From the IMG/VR virus record IMGVR_UViG_3300025466_000137, positions 1 to 28,541 of that record: a stretch of 28,541 nt of DNA; one strand, given 5' to 3'. Below are positions 19,921 to 25,900 of this stretch, in pieces (the first letter of the stretch is position 1; each line of letters opens with the position of its first letter). The position numbers and the translations under genes were made by a program. Source of the DNA: a virus. The notes below the pieces were generated by a model. That model was given only the letters and a program-made list of their open reading frames with translations. It did no database searches and was not told the DNA's origin.

Positions 19921-20826
19921 TTATGCTTTGTAATAAAGTGTTGTTAAAAATGCAATAATTGTATTAGAACCATTAAGAATTTTTGTATATTGAGTTCCCT
20001 GTGTTGCTGAAGTTGTTCCATTTGTAGTAATATTGGAATCTCCAGAATAATTTGCATTCGGGATGGATAAAACAACAATTCCAGAACCTCCAGAACCTCC
20101 AGTTGATGCTCCTCCAGCACCACCACCACCACCACCTGTATTAGCTATACCAGAAGTTCCATTGGCATTGGTATTACCTTTTCCACCACCACCACCACCA
20201 CCATTACCTCCAGTTCCAGCAGTACCTGAAGAACTATAATTTGCACCACCACCACCACCAGCAAGATAATATGTTGTGGAAACTAGTTGTCCTGCCGTTG
20301 ATCCAGTAATGGGATTAGCAAGTCCAATTCCACCAGATCCAGAAATAAGAGTTCCTCCATTACCGCCAACTGCTCCTGCACCACCACCACCAGCAGCAGG
20401 ATAGTTATTTGCTGTTGCCGTTGAAAATCCTCCATTATTGCCTTGCCCAGAAGGAGTTGCTAATCCTCCAATACCTGTAGATCCAGAAGAACCTCCTCCA
20501 CCACCAGAACCACCATTACTGCCATTAGCTGCTCCACTTCCCCCTGCACCACCACCACCATACGAAACAAACGATGCAAACGAAGTATTACTTCCAGTAT
20601 AACCAATGGTAGTACCACCATTTCCTCCACCTCCTATTGTTATAAGATAGGAAGTTCCTACTGTTAAATTTGAATTTCCTGTTAAAAACCCTCCTGCTCC
20701 ACCACCACCACCATCAGATGCACCACCACCACCACCTCCAGCAACTATTAAATAAGCAGTTGGATAAGAAATCGCAAATGATGCGGATTTCCTACCAATC
20801 TCAGTGCCTAATCCGAGTTGTGGCAT
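19921..20826 (-). CDS. Glycine-rich receptor-binding adhesin
   Basis: 301 aa. After a short N-terminus (MPQLGLGTEIGRKSASFAIS), Y-L-I-V-A-G-G-G-G-G-G-A-S-D opens a glycine-rich domain that runs to about residue 250 with many runs of 4-8 Gly. It ends with G-I-V-V-L-S-I-P-N-A-N-Y and a beta-rich tail (TKILNGSNTIIAFLTTLYYK). This is the known 'Gly-rich domain' of phage tails; in S16 gp38 such stretches fold as polyglycine-II helices that carry receptor-binding loops. Here it probably forms the exchangeable tip of the fibre. Codons are more A/T-rich at third positions than in neighbours, suggesting acquisition. Confidence 0.78.
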   Translation of the reverse strand: MPQLGLGTEIGRKSASFAISYPTAYLIVAGGGGGGASDGGGGGAGGFLTGNSNLTVGTSYLITIGGGGNGGTTIGYTGSNTSFASFVSYGGGGAGGSGAANGSNGGSGGGGGSSGSTGIGGLATPSGQGNNGGFSTATANNYPAAGGGGAGAVGGNGGTLISGSGGIGLANPITGSTAGQLVSTTYYLAGGGGGANYSSSGTAGTGGNGGGGGGGKGNTNANGTSGIANTGGGGGGAGGASTGGSGGSGIVVLSIPNANYSGDSNITTNGTTSATQGTQYTKILNGSNTIIAFLTTLYYKA

Positions 20827-20829
20827 GTT

Positions 20830-21093
20830 CTAGGTAGTGTAAGCAATGACCTTTCCTGAGACTAAGGTAAGAGTTGTAAATACCCCATAAATCACTGTCC
20901 CTGCTGGAAAGGTAACTCCAGTTAAGGAATCTCCGGTCAAGTTACCAACATACTTGGTAGAATCGGTGACGTTGAGGACAGCATCAGCAATGACTTGCAC
21001 GGCATAGAAGTTGCCAGTGTATGTCGTTGTGCCAGAAATAAACTTTCCACCACCACCACCGGAATCAAAAGGGTTACGGATATACATGCTCAT
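20830..21093 (-). CDS. Small tail-associated hypothetical protein (87 aa)
   Basis: MSMYIRNPFDSGGGGGKFIS start, then V-Q-V-I-A-D-A-V-L-N-V-T and T-F-P-A-G-T-V-I-Y-G-V-F-T-T-L-T-L-V-S-G-K-V-I-A-Y. The beta-rich 'G-T-V-I-x-G-x-F-T-x-x-x-L-x-S-G-x-V-I-A-Y' ending recurs in small proteins of phage fibre operons and may be a fibre-tip or trimer-forming domain. Lies between a short fibre-like gene and the adhesin. Confidence 0.65.
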   Translation of the reverse strand: MSMYIRNPFDSGGGGGKFISGTTTYTGNFYAVQVIADAVLNVTDSTKYVGNLTGDSLTGVTFPAGTVIYGVFTTLTLVSGKVIAYTT

Positions 21094-21105
21094 GGTAATG
21101 TGCGA

Positions 21106-21531
21106 TTAGGGGTTGGTAAGGGTGCTAGCAACTTTTTCAGAAAAGTTTTCTTTCTGAGTGTTTTGGGGGTTTGAGACTGAAGGGTGATCCGTGGAATAAA
21201 CTCCATCGATTGGGCAACCACGATCATTCCACCTACGAAGAATGTCGTTAGACATGTCTTTAGGGTAAGAAGTAGAAACCGAAATTGCCGAGGTCGTGGG
21301 CACTGCTGCCGTGATAGCAATCGTGGCACTCGTCACAATTCCATCATTGGTCGTGTCGGTCACCGTGTAGGCACTGCTATTAAGCGTTGTTGCGATTCCC
21401 GTGGAGGTCACCACGGTAGCTACAATCAAGTCAGAATCCTTGATAAAAGGGTAAGGGAAAGTAACAGTCTGACCTGCCGTGTTTGTCCCCGTGACGAGGA
21501 TCTGATTGTTAGGGAATGGATCTAATGACAT
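21106..21531 (-). CDS. Short fibre-type protein (141 aa)
   Basis: From the ATG at 21531: MSLDPFPNNQILVTGTNTAG. The section T-V-T-F-P-Y-P-F-I-K-D-S-D-L-I-V-A-T-V, then N-S-S-A-Y-T-V-T, resembles the N-terminal virion-anchoring domain of T7-like fibres and has the same layout as the start of the larger fibre next door. It ends after a polar C-terminus (K-D-M-S-N-D-I-L-R-R-W-N-D-R-G). It could be an anchor that joins the adhesin to the tail, or a duplicated fibre stub. The upstream ATG at 21573 is not used here since it lies inside the previous gene. Confidence 0.65.
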   Translation of the reverse strand: MSLDPFPNNQILVTGTNTAGQTVTFPYPFIKDSDLIVATVVTSTGIATTLNSSAYTVTDTTNDGIVTSATIAITAAVPTTSAISVSTSYPKDMSNDILRRWNDRGCPIDGVYSTDHPSVSNPQNTQKENFSEKVASTLTNP

Positions 21532-21548
21532 GTGGTGTTGGGTTGGGG

Positions 21549-22928
21549 TTAATTGCCATAAACGACAAGACATGCCGTGTTGGGGTTTTGTGCTGTTCCG
21601 GTAGAATCCAAAAAGTTTACTTCCACACTATTGGTTTTGACGTAGGTAGCAGCAGCACCTGCATTGATGACTGAAAAAGCATTATTGGATGCACCTTGAC
21701 CTGTTACTAAGACGGCATAATTGGCATCTGCCATTGGGGTGGAAAAGTTGACCACAAAATCTCCACCTGCAATTTTTGCTACCGAGGACACATTGTAGCT
21801 ACTTCTAATGGGGCATGCTTGGAACGTGATGGCATTGGCATTTAGTGCCGTAGTTGCCACTGTGGTAATGGCAAACGTAGTCGTGGTCGGTGGTGGGCTT
21901 GCCAAGACAATATAGGCACCAGCAACGACACCGGAGGCAGCATAGACGGTGCTTCCTGCTACAAGGTTATGAGCATTCGTCGTAGTAATGGTTGCCGTGG
22001 TGCTTCCAGCAGTTCGAGAAACTGTAGATGTGCCACCTGCCCATGAAGACGTGGACGATCCGTCAAAATTGCACCATGCTTTGGAAGTGATTTTGGAAAG
22101 GGTGGAAGATGTTTGAGGTGCTGATGCCGTTGCTGCATTGCCGGTACAGGTGGAGGCCGTTGTTGCCGTGACTGCATTCCCAGAGCAAGCAGCAGCAGTC
22201 GTTGCTGTGGCAGCAGTAGTTGCCGTGTCTGCATTGCCTGTGACATTTCCGGTCAGGTTGCCAGTGACATTGCCTGTGACATTTCCGGTCAGGTTGCCAG
22301 TGACATTGCCAGTCAAATTGCCAATGAACCCTGCCAGACCCGTGACGGCAGCAGCAAATGACCATCCAGTGTTGGTTGATGTGGTCAGGTTGCTTGGAGC
22401 AACCGATCCAGCACCAATAGATACCGTGGAAGGGTTGAGCCACTGCAAGGCACCGGATACCAAAGAAAGTGTCCAAGTTCCGGTAGTAGGAGTGGAAGGC
22501 AAAGCAGAAATGTCGGCTGCTGTATCCGAGCCTCGGACGCATTTTCCCAAACCACGTTTTAGTTGCTGGCAAAGTTGGGTGATTTTGTCAAACGATGCCT
22601 CAATCGTTGCAGCAGGGAGACGATCTCCCGTGGTGTAGGAGGTGAGTTGGGTGTAATCGACGTTACGAGCAATGGTCAACGTGGAGGTGGCAGGGATAGC
22701 ATCGTAAACCGTAATGGATCCAGTTGTTCCAGAACCTCCCGTTAAGGTATATTTTCCAGAAGATAAAGTTCCTGTGGTTTGGTATAATGGAACAACATTA
22801 AAATTAGCGTCCGTGGTATAGACAGAAAGTTCCGTTGCCAGATTAAACGGAAAGTCCACGACATACGTTGCCCCTGCAACGGCAGTGCCAGTATAGGTGT
22901 GGGAAGATATGTTGGTTGAAAGGGACAT
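21549..22928 (-). CDS. Tail fibre protein
   Basis: 459 aa. Residues ~1-130 are a T7 gp17-like anchoring domain (A-T-Y-V-V-D-F-P-F-N-L, then S-S-G-K-Y-T-L-T-G, I-T-V-Y-D-A-I-P, S-F-D-K-I-T-Q-L-C-Q-Q-L-K-R-G). Residues ~200-240 hold tandem G-N-(L/V)-T repeats, likely a rigid fibre shaft. The C-terminal part (S-K-A-W-C-N-F-D-G, then S-Y-N-V-S-S-V-A, and F-V-V-N-F-S-T-P-M-A-D-A-N-Y-A-V) is the compact beta head found at fibre ends. It is the first gene of the fibre operon, with a motif copy 16 nt before its ATG. Confidence 0.85.
   Translation of the reverse strand: MSLSTNISSHTYTGTAVAGATYVVDFPFNLATELSVYTTDANFNVVPLYQTTGTLSSGKYTLTGGSGTTGSITVYDAIPATSTLTIARNVDYTQLTSYTTGDRLPAATIEASFDKITQLCQQLKRGLGKCVRGSDTAADISALPSTPTTGTWTLSLVSGALQWLNPSTVSIGAGSVAPSNLTTSTNTGWSFAAAVTGLAGFIGNLTGNVTGNLTGNVTGNVTGNLTGNVTGNADTATTAATATTAAACSGNAVTATTASTCTGNAATASAPQTSSTLSKITSKAWCNFDGSSTSSWAGGTSTVSRTAGSTTATITTTNAHNLVAGSTVYAASGVVAGAYIVLASPPPTTTTFAITTVATTALNANAITFQACPIRSSYNVSSVAKIAGGDFVVNFSTPMADANYAVLVTGQGASNNAFSVINAGAAATYVKTNSVEVNFLDSTGTAQNPNTACLVVYGN
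22233..22316. repeat. 36-bp tandem repeat in fibre gene
   Basis: The unit beginning ATTGCCTGTGACATTTCC at 22233 recurs at 22269 after 36 bp, followed by a partial third unit. It encodes tandem four-residue G-N-L/V-T units of the fibre shaft. Such repeats allow length change by slippage. Confidence 0.7.
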
Positions 22929-22944
22929 CTCGTGGAATCTTTTA

Positions 22945-22960
22945 GTCTATATACACCCTT
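22945..22960 (-). promoter_or_regulatory. Dispersed motif copy AAGGGTGTATATAGAC
   Basis: The core of the 44-bp gap between the giant virion protein and the fibre gene, 16 nt before the fibre ATG, on the same strand as the gene. Confidence 0.6.
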
Positions 22961-22972
22961 GACTCAAATTGT

Positions 22973-25900
22973 TTATTCTGGATTTTGCTCATCTTCTACC
23001 GAATTAGAGACCGGATTATGCCCAGTCATCTGATGATACCGTCTTAAAATCTCTTTTTTCCGTTCAACTGCTGCCTTGTACCTCTGCTGGTCATCTTCAT
23101 CCAAGGTCTTGACCCATTGTTTATCGGTGGCACGGGATCCTGTAAAAGGGTGATTGACGCTTGCCGTAAACCCCCTAGTGATCTCGTGGTGTGACATCCC
23201 CGACTCATCAAGGATCTTCATTTGCTTGGCAACGGCCTCCTCATTGGCATCCTCCAAAGCATACCGGAGTTGTTGAAACTTGGAGACCGGATAGGAACCT
23301 TTCTGGTCATTCTCAGGGTAATTGGCATGCACCCATGCTTTAGCCTTGGGGTACATGGTGGTGATGGGGGAGTAACGATGAATCTGGACACCTGCCGAGG
23401 TGAGCATTTGTTCCCACCATGAAATGGGGTTGGTTTTTCCGGTCTGAGTCCACTGACCCACCATTGACTGCATAGACATGGGAACAATCCCTGCAATGAT
23501 GTCGGCAATGGCATCCCCAACCGTGGTGTGTTCACCTCGGTAGTTGACACCAAAAACACCCTCTTGAATAAACCGACCAACCAAAGGAGAAATACGTCCA
23601 CCAATAAACCCTGTGGTATTGGTGACTAGTTTATACATGTCCTCTGGGACTGATCGAAGTCCGTAGTATTTGTTACCCACACGGATTTCAAATGGGTGAT
23701 CCCACTCATAATCATCGTTGGTCAACTTGTTGAAAATTCGTGCCCCTACAAACTGAACAATGGCAAGAAAAGCAAGTGCTTGGAGTTGTTCTGCACCTAC
23801 CTTTCCACCCACAAGACCCTTGGCAGCTTGACCCACAAACCGACCACGTGCCTCAAGGAAATCCGGTGCCAATAACACAATCTGCATGGCATGACGAATG
23901 GTGGGGTTATGACCCATGTCTGTGTAGTTAAGGTGTCCGTAGGCAGCATTGGCCTGACGTGCTGACAAGTTCTTGACTTGCCACTCATCCACTTTTCCAG
24001 CAGCCAAATCCTTGGCATATCGTTCCATATTCCTTTCCACAATGTGGGTATAGGTCTGAAACTTGAGGGAAGGGATGTATTGAGAAAACAAGTAGTGCTG
24101 ATAGGCATCCACCGTATCTGCTGCCTTGGTACTTAATCCCCAACCGATCTTTCTAAGACCCATCGTGATCAAGTTGGAGTTATTGTCTCCGACACCTTCC
24201 ATAAACAAGGACTGACTCAACCTATCGTGGGCAATCATCAAACCGTGATCAGCAGCATCCCTCATGGCAGGGTCACGGAGATCAATCTTGGGTAGACCAG
24301 CAAATGGGTTAATCCGGTGACCGATGGCATGGATGCCCTCTTGCACTTGGTGGAACGGGGAGAATGAAAGCATGGTGCCTTTTGCGTACCCTTGAGCCTT
24401 CAGTCCAAAATTGACCGTGCTCTTGACGGCATTCAGAAACGGGTTTTCTGTTTTGCTATTGATCCACCTAGTAATGGCACTTGATGAAAGTGCGTTGTTG
24501 AGGTGGGTGGCAATCTCAGGGTGAACGGCAAGGTCACCTTTTGTTAAAATCATGCTTCCGTCATCTGCCTTCCCAGCAAACTTCCAGTCATGGAGTGCAG
24601 GTTGGTCGAGCTTCTTATAGTCCTCCGTGCCCTCGTCGGCTGCATCAGGATATACCAAATGAGTCGTGCCTTTATCAGTCGTGGTTTCAGAACCAGACCC
24701 ACGTCCAGACAAGAGTGGTCTACCATCCGATGCCTTGAGACCTCTTAAATCTTCCACAAACCTACGTGAGTTGATGGCATTTGACATGTCGTTCATGTAG
24801 AGGCCGAGCAATTTTGCAATGTCCTTAGTCTCCGGTTGGTATCCGTTAGATTCTCCCTCGTGATAGGTGTCAAAGGTTCTTTCCTGAGAAAACTTAAAAA
24901 ACTCACTCAACCTCTTGGGTGTGGATCCAGAAGGTGCCTGTGGTTCGGTTTTATAGACGTGCGGCACGTAGTTGTCCCTTGTGCCTAAATCTAGACCCCA
25001 CGAGTTGCCTCGTTTGAGAAGGATGTCAAAAGTGCTCTTGATCTTATTGGCAAGTGCCTCTTGTTCTGGGGTGAAATTCAGTGCTGCTTCATACCCTGCT
25101 TTGTATTTTTCAATAGCAGTGCTGGCACGGAGACGGAGAAGGGATTTGTCACCACCTGCCTCCAACCAATTTGTGATGCCTTCACGGGTCACAAGGTTAG
25201 GGGCAACCTTTTCCACCTCGTGCTGAGCACGTTCAATCTCGTTGGTAGATCGTTGTGATCGACCAGACCATTGCAACAGTGCTCGTTTAAAAGGGGAAGC
25301 AGCAGGGAGATCCTTAATTGTGCTCTGAAGACGTTTGAGAGTTTCCTCAGATTTCTCACGGAAAGTGGGAGGTGGAGGAGTCTTACCCGTGATGATGGGT
25401 TGACCTTTTTGGAAAAGGGTCTGACCACCTTGATCCTCATCATCCCTCTGGAAGAGGGTCGGTTTGTCTAGATTTGAGAATCTTGAGAGTCGGTCTTCTC
25501 TGGTTCCGGTGAGGGATTCGGGGGAGTGTTGTTCGATGGCATCGTTGACGATTTCTGCGTACCTCCTACGAAAATCAAGGATGTCCCGTATTTTGCTATT
25601 GCCTCCTCCGTCGATAAGTCGTTGACGGTAACTTTCCCCTTCCTTGTCGGTATTCCAGTTGTTTTCATTGGCATCTATGGTTGTTTGTGTTCTGTCTACT
25701 GTTAAATCTATACCCTCACGTTCAGCCCATGCACTAATTTTTTGTGTCATGTCATCACGTTGTTTTTCTGTCAGACCTTTTGGCATGAAAGTTCCCTTTT
25801 TTGTGCCAACAAGCATAACCCTTTCCCCATCTCGGTAAGGTTGCACGGTCATACCGGAAATCCCTGCCTCTTTGGCTAATGAGTCTAATTGTTCGGGGGT

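Noticed and set aside
22233-22316. 36-bp spaced repeats as a CRISPR-like array
   Set aside because: Units are contiguous and in frame within the fibre shaft, with no spacers.
22138-22638. 166-aa plus-strand open frame
   Set aside because: Antisense to the fibre gene; its Val/Ala/Pro repeats come from reading the fibre shaft repeat backwards.
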